A DNA stretch of 64,000 nucleotides from the NCBI RefSeq assembly GCF_027853335.1, contig NZ_JAFEUS010000002.1, positions 1,844,514-1,908,513 on the forward strand. The letters run 5' to 3'. A program made the translations under genes and the position numbers. The DNA is from Leucobacter sp. UCMA 4100. Lineage in GTDB: Bacteria > Actinomycetota > Actinomycetes > Actinomycetales > Microbacteriaceae. Of the stretch, positions 17,708 to 25,945 are shown piece after piece. The notes beneath the pieces are model-generated. The model ran no database searches, was not told the DNA's origin, and saw nothing but the letters and a program-made list of their open reading frames with translations. Numbering within the stretch: the stretch's first letter is position 1; every line of letters begins with the position of its first letter.

Positions 17708-18085
17708 ATGCCAAGCGGCAAGGTCAGGTTCTTCGACGAAGAAAAGGGATTCGGTTTCATCTCGGGCGAAGACGGGCAGCAGGTGTACCTGCACGCATCG
17801 GTGATTCCTGATGACGCCACGGTGACCACGGGAACCCGCGTCGAGTACAGCGTCGCCGACGGCAGGCGTGGCCCCCAGGCGCTCTCGGTTCGGGTGCTTG
17901 ACGCCCCGCGCGCTTCGCGGCGCAACCGTAAGCCGGCCGACGACATGGCTGTGATCGTTGAAGACCTCGTGAAACTGCTTGACGGTATTGGTGGGCGCCT
18001 TAAGGGCGGCCAATACCCCGAACGCCAACAGTCGCGCCAGGTCGCGGCACTGCTGAGAAGGGTCGCTGATGACTTCGACGCCTGA
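17708..18085 (+). CDS. Cold-shock domain protein
   Basis: 125-aa RNA/DNA-binding protein. The first 65 residues are a cold-shock domain with RNP1 KGFGFI and an RNP2-like VYLHASVI; the remaining 60 residues are an actinobacterial extension ending in a helical, acidic segment. The start was placed at ATG 17708, which has AAAGG at 17696-17700 and the canonical MPSGKVRFF N-terminus; the longer open frame from 17603 encodes an unlikely Arg/Thr-rich leader. It overlaps the DUF3027 gene by 17 bp, the conserved arrangement in this order. Confidence 0.92.
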   Translation: MPSGKVRFFDEEKGFGFISGEDGQQVYLHASVIPDDATVTTGTRVEYSVADGRRGPQALSVRVLDAPRASRRNRKPADDMAVIVEDLVKLLDGIGGRLKGGQYPERQQSRQVAALLRRVADDFDA

Positions 18086-18707
18086 AACAACCGCAACTGA
18101 AACCGGCACCGAGGCTCCGGTCGAGCCGTCGCGCGAAGCGTTGCCTGAGGTCGCCGAGGTGGCCGTCGCGCCTGCGATTCTGCAGTCGACCGACCTCGCG
18201 CTCGCCGCCCTCAAAGAGGTCACCGATGTCGAGACCATCGGTGCGTTTGTCGGTCACGTGGCCGAAGACGAAACCACCGCGACGCTGCTCTTCGAGTGCC
18301 TCTTTCCCGGGTACCCCGGCTGGCGTTGGGCCGCGAGTCTCGCCCAGGTGAGCTCTAGTGATCCCGTGACGGTGCTCGAGGTTGAAATGCTGCCCGGTGA
18401 CGACTCTCTCATTGCGCCCGAGTGGGTTCCCTGGGCCGAGCGACTCGCTGCGTACCGCGAGTCACAGGCGCAGCTTGCCGAAGAAGAACGGGCCTCCAAC
18501 GATGCCGAGGGTGAGCTCGACGACGAAGACGACGACTTCGATGATGACGAAGACGATGTCATGGACAACGATTACTCTGACTTCGATTCAGAGGTCGACG
18601 GGGTCGATATTGACGCGCTCGCTGACGAAGAGCTTGACGCCGACACCGACGCTGATGACGATGACGATGACGATGACGATGATGACGACATCGAGGGCGA
18701 CGACTAA
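18069..18707 (+). CDS. DUF3027 family protein with polyacidic tail
   Basis: 212 aa. Residues about 36-140 are a DUF3027 domain: ALAALKEVTDVETIG, FECLFPGYPGWRWAAS and the diagnostic LPGDDSLIAPEWVPWAERL. Function of the family is unknown. The C-terminal 70 residues are almost entirely Asp/Glu, partly encoded by a (GATGAC) repeat. The gene overlaps the cold-shock protein gene and ends in a strong terminator. The acidic tail may mimic nucleic acid or bind basic proteins; that is speculation. Confidence 0.9.
   Translation: MTSTPETTATETGTEAPVEPSREALPEVAEVAVAPAILQSTDLALAALKEVTDVETIGAFVGHVAEDETTATLLFECLFPGYPGWRWAASLAQVSSSDPVTVLEVEMLPGDDSLIAPEWVPWAERLAAYRESQAQLAEEERASNDAEGELDDEDDDFDDDEDDVMDNDYSDFDSEVDGVDIDALADEELDADTDADDDDDDDDDDDDIEGDD
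18654..18689. repeat. In-frame (GATGAC)n hexanucleotide repeat
   Basis: Four perfect GATGAC units plus a degenerate fifth, encoding the Asp tract at the end of the DUF3027 protein. Gain or loss of a unit would keep the frame. Confidence 0.9.
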
Positions 18708-18726
18708 AGCGCCCACGGTGCCGTGA

Positions 18727-18771
18727 AACACGAACGCCCCAACCCGTGAGGGAAGGGGCGTTCGTGTTTTT
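18727..18771 (+). terminator. Rho-independent terminator after DUF3027
   Basis: Stem aacacgaacgcccc (18727-18740) pairs with ggggcgttcgtgtt (18755-18768), 14-nt loop, T-run directly after. It probably serves both the plus-strand operon and the convergent serC gene. Confidence 0.9.
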
Positions 18772-18811
18772 CCGAGGCACGGCACGAGGCTCGGCCGTGC
18801 CCAGGGGGGGG

Positions 18812-19927
18812 TTAGAGGCGCTCGATCACGTAGTCGATGCACGCGGTGAGTGCGAGCACATCATCGGGCTCGATCGCGGTGAAGGTCGCGATGCGCAGCT
18901 GGTTGCGGCCGAGCTTGCGGTAGGGCTCGGTATCGACGACGCCATTGGCGCGCAGCGCCTTCGAGATCGCCGAGGCGTCGATCGAATCGTCGAAATCGAT
19001 CGTGACGACGACCTGTGAACGGTGATCAGGGTTCTCGACGAAGAGCGAGAGGCCCTCGCGGCGCTCGGCCCAGTCGTACAGAAATGCCGACGACTGCGCG
19101 GTGCGCGACGAGGCCCACGCGAGGCCGCCCTGGGCATTGATCCACCGCACCTGCTCGTCCATCAGTGCGATCGTCGCGACCGCGGGAGTGTTGAGCGTCT
19201 GGTCTTTGCGAGAGTTTTCAACGGCAACCTGCAGGTTGAGGGTCTCGGGAATGTAGCGACCCGACGAGGTCACACGCTCGATGCGCGCGATGGCAGCGGG
19301 CGAGACGAGCGCGAACCAGACACCACCGTCAGAGGCGAAGTTTTTCTGGGGTGAGAAGTAGTACACGTCAACCTGGCTGGGATCGAAGTCGATGCCGCCG
19401 GCGGCGCTCGTAGCGTCGACCACCGTGAGTGCGCCCTCATCGCCGTTCACACGAACGACGGGAGCCATCACACCCGTCGAGGTCTCGTTGTGGGGGTACG
19501 CGTATACGTCAACTCCTGCGACTGGCTCAGCGCTCGCGAGGCTCCCTGCCTCGGCATTGCGCACGTCGGGCTGTTCGAGGAACGGGGCGGCCTCGGCGGC
19601 CTTGGCAAACTTCGAACCGAACTCACCAAAGGTGAGGTGCTGGCTGCGGCGCTCGATGAGCGAGTGCACCGCCGCGTCCCAGAACGAGGTCGCGCCACCG
19701 TTCCCGAGAATGATTTCGTACCCCTCAGGAGCGTTGAAAAGCTCGAGGAGGCCCTCGCGCACGCTGCGCACGAGGTTCTTCACGGGGGCCTGGCGGTGCG
19801 AGGTGCCGATGACACCTGGCTGCAGGCTCTCGAGGAAAGTGAGCTGCTCAGAGCGCACCTTTGAGGGGCCGCAACCGAAGCGGCCATCGAGGGGAAGAAG
19901 GGCCTGTGGAATGGAAATATCTGCCAT
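18812..19927 (-). CDS. serC: Phosphoserine aminotransferase
   Basis: 371-aa PLP enzyme of the actinobacterial SerC type, converting 3-phosphohydroxypyruvate to phosphoserine in serine synthesis. Family landmarks: DGRFGCGPSKVR, GTSHRQAPVK, LGNGGATSFWDAA, VVDATSAAGG (cofactor Asp) and YYFSPQKNFASDGG with the Schiff-base lysine. The start ATG 19927 is chosen over TTG 19933 because TACAAT lies 6 nt upstream, giving a leaderless mRNA. Divergent from dtxR. Confidence 0.94.
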   Translation of the reverse strand: MADISIPQALLPLDGRFGCGPSKVRSEQLTFLESLQPGVIGTSHRQAPVKNLVRSVREGLLELFNAPEGYEIILGNGGATSFWDAAVHSLIERRSQHLTFGEFGSKFAKAAEAAPFLEQPDVRNAEAGSLASAEPVAGVDVYAYPHNETSTGVMAPVVRVNGDEGALTVVDATSAAGGIDFDPSQVDVYYFSPQKNFASDGGVWFALVSPAAIARIERVTSSGRYIPETLNLQVAVENSRKDQTLNTPAVATIALMDEQVRWINAQGGLAWASSRTAQSSAFLYDWAERREGLSLFVENPDHRSQVVVTIDFDDSIDASAISKALRANGVVDTEPYRKLGRNQLRIATFTAIEPDDVLALTACIDYVIERL

Positions 19928-19933
19928 AAGCAA

Positions 19934-19939
19934 ATTGTA
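19934..19939 (-). promoter_or_regulatory. -10 hexamer TACAAT, probable leaderless start of serC
   Basis: Minus-strand TACAAT, then ttgctt, then ATG 19927; near-consensus -10. Confidence 0.6.
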
Positions 19940-20026
19940 GTCTGAGCGCAGATGTGAAATGAGACGCTATCTAGGCGGTAAGCTAGTGCATGGCAATTCT
20001 TGCTGAGAACAGTGACAGGGGTAGCA

Positions 20027-20722
20027 ATGGCGGACCTGATCGATACAACCGAAATGTATCTACGCACGATCCTCGAGTTGGAAGAGGAGGGTGTGCCGCC
20101 GCTGCGCGCGCGCATTTCAGAGCGGCTTGGCCACTCAGGCCCGACGGTTTCGCAGACCATTGGGCGTATGGAACGCGACGGGCTCGTGGTGGTGACCGAA
20201 GATCGACGACTCGAGTTCACCGAAGAGGGACAACAGAAGGCCGTGCAGGTGATGCGCAAGCACCGCCTTGCAGAGCGACTGCTCTCTGACGTGATCGGGC
20301 TCGAATGGGAGTACGTGCACGAAGAGGCATGCCGCTGGGAGCACGTGATGAGCGAGCAGGTCGAGCGCAAGCTACTCAAGGTGCTCGGCAACCCGAGCGA
20401 GTCGCCCTACGGCAACCCCATTCCAGGCCTCGCCGAGCTCGGCATCGAGCCGCAGGGGCGCCAGCAGGCCCCCACGGCCCCCGCAACGCACGTTGCTCAG
20501 GGCGGGGCAGAGGTGCGGGTGCTGATCCGCCGCCTCGCCGAACCGGCCCAGGTTGACCCAGAGCTTCTCCTGCAGCTCGCTGAAGCCGGCGTGATTCCCG
20601 GCAACTACGCAACGCTCAGCCAGGTCGACGGCCACGTGCGGGTGCACACAGACGGTGCTGAAGAAGCGCTTGACCTCTCGCCAGAGATCGCCGCGTTCGT
20701 GTTCGTCGAACGCGCTTCATGA
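20027..20722 (+). CDS. ideR: DtxR/IdeR-type iron-dependent repressor
   Basis: 231-aa metalloregulator. Residues 1-70 are the winged helix (DLIDTTEMYLRTILELEEEG, recognition region SGPTVSQTIGRMERDG). The dimerisation and metal-binding domain includes the activating-site segment EACRWEHVMSEQVE with the conserved Cys and His, and GNPIPG. The C-terminal 85 residues form the SH3-like domain found in DtxR and IdeR but not in short MntR proteins. ATG 20027 has aggg at correct spacing. It should repress iron-uptake genes when Fe(II) is sufficient; none of its typical targets lies in this window. Confidence 0.93.
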   Translation: MADLIDTTEMYLRTILELEEEGVPPLRARISERLGHSGPTVSQTIGRMERDGLVVVTEDRRLEFTEEGQQKAVQVMRKHRLAERLLSDVIGLEWEYVHEEACRWEHVMSEQVERKLLKVLGNPSESPYGNPIPGLAELGIEPQGRQQAPTAPATHVAQGGAEVRVLIRRLAEPAQVDPELLLQLAEAGVIPGNYATLSQVDGHVRVHTDGAEEALDLSPEIAAFVFVERAS

Positions 20723-20730
20723 TCGACTGA

Positions 20731-22119
<1,389 letters not shown>

Positions 22120-22151
22120 TTTTGCACTAAAGCTTCAACCAGGCGTTGAGC

Positions 22152-22183
22152 AATTTGTAAGCGGAGCGTGACAAATTCGTTAC
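22152..22183. promoter_or_regulatory. Inverted repeat and GTMAC direct repeats upstream of NlpC/P60 gene
   Basis: AATTTGT (22152-22158) and ACAAATT (22171-22177) form a 7-bp inverted repeat. Overlapping it, the minus strand carries GTAAC then GTCAC 11 nt apart (22183-22168), resembling the direct-repeat sites of the actinobacterial regulator MtrA, which controls cell-wall hydrolases. Assignment is tentative. Confidence 0.35.
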
Positions 22184-22259
22184 ATTGAGCTAGCCTGGTC
22201 AAGGTTCGGAATTGCGGCTCGCGATTCTGTGATACACAAAACACATGTAAGGCTTGATT

Positions 22260-23018
22260 TTGACGAACACTACTGGAACTGAGTTGGCCATCCGGTCGAC
22301 GACCAGCGAAAGCAAGACGAAGAAAATCTCACGTACCGTATTCGCGGGCGTGATGAGCATGGGCCTCATCGGTACCGTCGCTTTCCCCGCGTTCGCAGCA
22401 GCGCAGCCCGACGAAGCAGTCGCGAGCGTTGCCCCTGCAGCGCAGACGCAGCAATTTCGTACCGACAATATCGAGGCTGTCCCCCTCGTCGTAGACGTGC
22501 CAGGCGTTGAAGAAGACGCTGCTCTCGTGAAGCGTGAGAAGGATGCCGAAGAGGCGAAGGCAGAGGCCGCTAAGGCCGAAGCAGAGGCAGCTGAGGCTGA
22601 GTCGCTCGCAGCGGCACGCAACGTTGATCCGACCGGCGCTGTCACTTCAGAGTCGGTCATCTACAACGATGTTCCTTCTGGCGCAGGTGCTCAGGGCATT
22701 CTCGCGGCTGCAATCTCGCAGCTCGGTGACCAGCAGGACTGCACCGCTCTCGTAGAGCGCTCACTGCGCGCTATTGGCCACAACGTTGGCGACCTCGGTA
22801 CCGCAATCTGGCAGTACGACCCCTACGGCACTCGCGTCTCGACCGACGCTCTTGCCCCCGGCGACATCCTCATCTACGGCAACGCTCGCTCAGGCGCACA
22901 CGTTGCAATTTACGAGGGTAACGGAATGGCTATTCACGGCGGCTTCCCTGGTGGAACCGTGCGTGCTGGCGTTCACGCTGCGTGGGAGCCCCTCACTGGC
23001 GCAATTCGCCCCTTCTAA
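22260..23018 (+). CDS. Secreted NlpC/P60-family peptidoglycan hydrolase
   Basis: 252 aa. Signal peptide about 20-48 (VFAGVMSMGLIGTVAFPAFAAA), then an alanine/glutamate-rich coiled-coil-like stretch (about 85-120) and a C-terminal NlpC/P60 domain with catalytic Cys161 (DCTALVE), His214 (GAHVAIYEG) and a third polar residue at the His226 position. It should cleave stem peptides in the cell wall. A TTG start at 22260 is preferred because TAAGG lies 7 nt upstream; TTG 22254 would crowd that site. Ends in a strong terminator. Confidence 0.85.
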   Translation: MTNTTGTELAIRSTTSESKTKKISRTVFAGVMSMGLIGTVAFPAFAAAQPDEAVASVAPAAQTQQFRTDNIEAVPLVVDVPGVEEDAALVKREKDAEEAKAEAAKAEAEAAEAESLAAARNVDPTGAVTSESVIYNDVPSGAGAQGILAAAISQLGDQQDCTALVERSLRAIGHNVGDLGTAIWQYDPYGTRVSTDALAPGDILIYGNARSGAHVAIYEGNGMAIHGGFPGGTVRAGVHAAWEPLTGAIRPF

Positions 23019-23028
23019 GTTCTTTCCC

Positions 23029-23065
23029 AAAAGGCCCGAACCGTTTTCCGGTTCGGGCCTTTTGC
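23029..23065 (+). terminator. Rho-independent terminator after NlpC/P60 gene
   Basis: 15-bp arms aaaaggcccgaaccg / cggttcgggcctttt with a 5-nt loop; starts 10 nt after the stop codon. Confidence 0.92.
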
Positions 23066-23126
23066 ATTGCTGGCACAGAGCCGTGCAGTGGGCGCACCGG
23101 TGTTGCGGGTGCGGTGTTTCCCAGCC

Positions 23127-23132
23127 TAGACT
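23127..23132 (+). promoter_or_regulatory. -10 hexamer TAGACT, probable leaderless start
   Basis: TAGACT, 6 nt, then ATG 23139. Confidence 0.55.
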
Positions 23133-23138
23133 TTCCAT

Positions 23139-24059
23139 ATGGAAAGTAAGGATGGTCGTGCACCAGTGACCTCTGGCGATAGCACCGCAGCAAAGCAGCA
23201 ACTCGATCAGTTTACTGCGTTGAATGGCAGCGTGCGGCCAGACCCTGGGTACTGGTTTCTGATGCTTTGCGGTGCCGTGATGGCAGCCGGCTATATCGCG
23301 GTCTTCATGCTGACGGTTCGCGCTTCGTTTACAGCGCACCCCGGCGCGCAGCCTGCACTGCTTGTTATGCCTATCATCGTCTTCACGGCGCTAGCGGTTG
23401 GGGCGCGTGAGCGCTTCGGGGTGCGAACGCGGGTCGATGTGAAACGGACGACAATCGTGGTCTGTGCTGCGATTGTGGTGTTTGTGCTCGTATACCTCGT
23501 TGCCATGCGGCAGGGCGACCACGGTGACTTCGTGGCGAACCTTCTCGTTCCGTTCGCGGTGTTCGGTGCCTTGTCGTTCGAACCGATCATGGCGTTGCTC
23601 AGGGAGCGGTCGTATCGCGACGCCACAGAGGGGCAGCCTCGGGGGCGCAAGGGGCGCAGAGCGTACCTCAGCCCGCAACGGCTTTCGGCCCCGGTGAAGC
23701 GCAACACCGTGCTTATCGGCGTGATCTTCGCGGCATTGCTTGCCTCGAGCCCGTTCACGATGGTGGCTGCTTACGTGCACTTCGCGGTAATGGCGATCGT
23801 CATGGTGATGATGCTCATGATGTTTATCTCCCAGCACTCGCCTGGCAATATCGCGAGGGTCGGCTACGAGTGGGGTGAAGCACAGTGGTCGGTGTTTAGC
23901 GTTGCGGTGGCGTCGAACTTTGTTGCCGCGATCATGGTGCAGTACGGACATGTGTTGTTTGACCCGGCGACCGTGATGGTGGTCGATATCGTGCTCGCGG
24001 CGCTCACGCTCATGCTCTTCGTCGTGGCTACGCTGCTGCCCGGAGCCCGCAGGCCGTGA
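23139..24059 (+). CDS. Polytopic membrane protein, unknown
   Basis: 306 aa with about eight transmembrane helices in two groups: four at about 35-150 (for example FLMLCGAVMAAGYIAVFML and TTIVVCAAIVVFVLVYLVAM), a basic cytoplasmic loop (GQPRGRKGRRAYLS), and four at about 185-300. No motif recognised. It is translationally coupled (GTGA overlap) to a small winged-helix protein, an arrangement common in Actinobacteria where the regulator and an adjacent membrane protein are co-expressed. Function unknown. Confidence 0.8.
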   Translation: MESKDGRAPVTSGDSTAAKQQLDQFTALNGSVRPDPGYWFLMLCGAVMAAGYIAVFMLTVRASFTAHPGAQPALLVMPIIVFTALAVGARERFGVRTRVDVKRTTIVVCAAIVVFVLVYLVAMRQGDHGDFVANLLVPFAVFGALSFEPIMALLRERSYRDATEGQPRGRKGRRAYLSPQRLSAPVKRNTVLIGVIFAALLASSPFTMVAAYVHFAVMAIVMVMMLMMFISQHSPGNIARVGYEWGEAQWSVFSVAVASNFVAAIMVQYGHVLFDPATVMVVDIVLAALTLMLFVVATLLPGARRP

Positions 24060-24376
24060 GCGGCGAACAGCGGCACCCCCGTCACGACCTTGATGCAGCC
24101 TTTCAAACACCACTGAGATTCTCGCTCATGGCGGTTTTGCGGCCGGGGCTTGAAATCGACTTTGTGACGTTGCGAACGAACCTCGAAGCAAATGACTCGA
24201 CTCTGAGTAAAGCCATTACGTACCTGCAGCAGCAGGAGTACGTGGTTGTACGCAAGACGGCGATCGTGCAGCAGCCCCGAACCCGCGTTCTTGTGACAGC
24301 ACGCGGATCGAGGGCATTCGCCCGTCACCTTACTGCGCTCAAGAAGATTGCCGAGGGAATCACAGAGCTGCCGTAA
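24056..24376 (+). CDS. Small winged-helix transcriptional regulator
   Basis: 106-aa single-domain DNA-binding protein related to the MarR/PadR-like 'winged helix DNA-binding' group. The segment LRFSLMAVLRPGLEIDF starts the domain, SKAITYLQQQEYV is the recognition helix region, and RTRVLVTARGSRAF forms the wing. No effector domain. Its GTG start overlaps the stop of the membrane-protein gene, so it probably regulates that operon. Confidence 0.82.
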   Translation: MSGEQRHPRHDLDAAFQTPLRFSLMAVLRPGLEIDFVTLRTNLEANDSTLSKAITYLQQQEYVVVRKTAIVQQPRTRVLVTARGSRAFARHLTALKKIAEGITELP

Positions 24377-24431
24377 GGTGCGGGACGTTGAGGTGTTGTA
24401 AGCTGTCTGAGTGGTGCAGTTATGCATCAAT

Positions 24432-24507
24432 GCCTCAGTAGCTCAGTGGATAGAGCACTTCTCTCCTAAAGAAGGTGTCGTAGGTTCGATTCCTATCTGG
24501 GGCACCA
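24432..24507 (+). tRNA. tRNA-Arg (anticodon CCT)
   Basis: 76-nt cloverleaf with encoded CCA. The acceptor stem gcctcag pairs with ctggggc, the anticodon stem cttct/agaag encloses loop ctcctaa giving CCT, and the T arm contains ggttcgattcc. It lies at the left edge of the pilus region. Confidence 0.96.
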
Positions 24508-24509
24508 TG

Positions 24510-24535
24510 CTCATGCGGTGGCATGAGTCTTTCTT
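24510..24535 (+). terminator. Terminator after tRNA-Arg
   Basis: ctcatgc / gcatgag stem with ggtg loop and a T-rich tail, starting 3 nt after the CCA end. Confidence 0.75.
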
Positions 24536-24649
24536 GTACGAGACACGCTTTCTCAGAGGGCAACATCGATGATTTGGAGTGGGGCTCAGGGGTGGACTAA
24601 GGGGTACTCAAAAGACTTTGCTGGCGTGCGTCATATTGTTGCGTGATGG

Positions 24650-24797
24650 GGTGTCTCTATTAGTGCAGGCGGTGAATACCCCCAAGAAAAATCCGTTCTG
24701 CATGGTACGCACGCCGCGCAAGAACTTTGTTCTGGCGCGGATCGACCAAGGCCTGCTCGCTGTCCATTCCCCCAATAGGCGAGCAGGCCCTTTTCTT
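24650..24797 (+). ncRNA. Candidate structured small RNA with its own terminator
   Basis: The 355-bp stretch between tRNA-Arg terminator and srtC has no credible gene but ends in a strong intrinsic terminator. Just before it is a second hairpin, 24714-24740: CCGCGC-A-AGAAC, loop ttt, GTTCT-G-GCGCGG. The 5' end is unknown; 24650 is a guess near a TATTAG hexamer. A 90-codon frame (24579-24851) runs through both hairpins and is probably spurious. Confidence 0.4.
24750..24797 (+). terminator. Intrinsic terminator without an upstream gene
   Basis: ggcctgctcgc (24750-24760) pairs with gcgagcaggcc (24779-24789), followed by ctttt. It would end a short untranslated transcript or tRNA read-through. 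Confidence 0.88.
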
Positions 24798-24890
24798 ACT
24801 AGTTTCGCGTCAGATTCCGTGGTCCAGATGTGTCTTTTAAAAGGAGGGTAAGTTGTACTCTCGAAGTGACAAAGCGACGAGGGTTGGAGA

Positions 24891-25829
24891 GTGTCGAAAA
24901 CTGTGGGACAAGGGACTAAGCAGCGACAATATCGCTGGAGGCCGACGGTGCTTACCTTGATGATTGTTTTCTTTGCCCTCGGAGGGTTGATAGCGGCGCT
25001 ATACCCGATGACCGCAGCATGGCTCTCGTCCTATAACCAGTCGAGGGTCATAGAAAACACGCTCTTAAACCTCGACGAGATTACGCCGAAACCAGAAGCT
25101 CAACTTGACGCGGCGAGGCTGTATAACGAGGCGCTTGCTGCGGGAGTCAAACTTGAGTCGGGGGCGAATGTTCCGGTGGGAACCGGCAATGTAGCCGGTA
25201 CTGACCTGAACTATGACGAGATGCTCGTGGCCAATAGTGAGGGCCTAATGGGCCGCATTAAGATTCCTGGGATTGATGTTGATCTGCCTATCTACCACGG
25301 TACTTCTGATGCCACATTGCTTAAAGGGGCAGGGCACCTTGAGGGCTCGCACCTGCCGGTTGGTGGTGAGGGAACGCGGTCGGTTATCACTGCGCATAGG
25401 GGGCTTGCCAACTCGACAATGTTCACGAATCTGAACAATGTTGCTGAAGGTGACGTTTTTACCGTCGAAACTCTGGGCGAAGTGTTGACCTATCGCGTAT
25501 TCGATATTCAGGTTATCGACCCGAGTGAGACAAGTTCACTGCGACCCGAGGCCGGTCGTGATCTTGTCACGCTCATCACCTGCACGCCACTCGGGGTTAA
25601 TTCACAACGCATTGTTGTCACGGGCGAAAGAATCACGCCAACGCCTCCGGGAGACCTTTCTGCTGCAGGGAAGGCTCCGGTCATTCCAGGCTTCCCGTGG
25701 TGGGCCGTTATCGGTTCAGGTGTCGTTCTCCTGATTGCGGCCTATGCATATCGGCAGGGTGTCGTAGATGCGAGGGGTGCGAATGCAAAGCGTGAAGCGA
25801 TACGAGCGCGAAATATAACAAATCAGTAA
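24891..25829 (+). CDS. srtC: Class C (pilus-assembly) sortase
   Basis: 312-aa membrane transpeptidase polymerising pilin subunits outside the membrane. Transmembrane helix about 20-42, catalytic domain about 110-250 with His169 (ITAHRG), Cys231 (TLITCTP) and Arg240 (NSQR), then a second helix about 273-290 and a basic cytoplasmic tail. The two-helix architecture is typical of class C enzymes; the usual DPW/DPF lid is not obvious. GTG 24891 has GAGGG seven nt upstream. A major pilin with LPLTG follows 116 bp downstream, the usual sortase-pilin pairing. Confidence 0.94.
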   Translation: MSKTVGQGTKQRQYRWRPTVLTLMIVFFALGGLIAALYPMTAAWLSSYNQSRVIENTLLNLDEITPKPEAQLDAARLYNEALAAGVKLESGANVPVGTGNVAGTDLNYDEMLVANSEGLMGRIKIPGIDVDLPIYHGTSDATLLKGAGHLEGSHLPVGGEGTRSVITAHRGLANSTMFTNLNNVAEGDVFTVETLGEVLTYRVFDIQVIDPSETSSLRPEAGRDLVTLITCTPLGVNSQRIVVTGERITPTPPGDLSAAGKAPVIPGFPWWAVIGSGVVLLIAAYAYRQGVVDARGANAKREAIRARNITNQ

Positions 25830-25945
25830 CGGGCGTCAGATGCCTGATGATCGCCGTGTCTAAATCTTCGGGACACAGAGCTTTTGCTTTGGGGTTTCTC
25901 TTGAACGGGACCATACCGGTCTTGCAAATGAAAGGAGACGTTCAG

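Noticed and set aside
24579-24851. 90-codon open frame between tRNA-Arg and srtC
   Set aside because: It runs through two strong hairpins including a terminator, has no ribosome-binding site or recognisable domain, and ends on a purine-rich GGAGGG.
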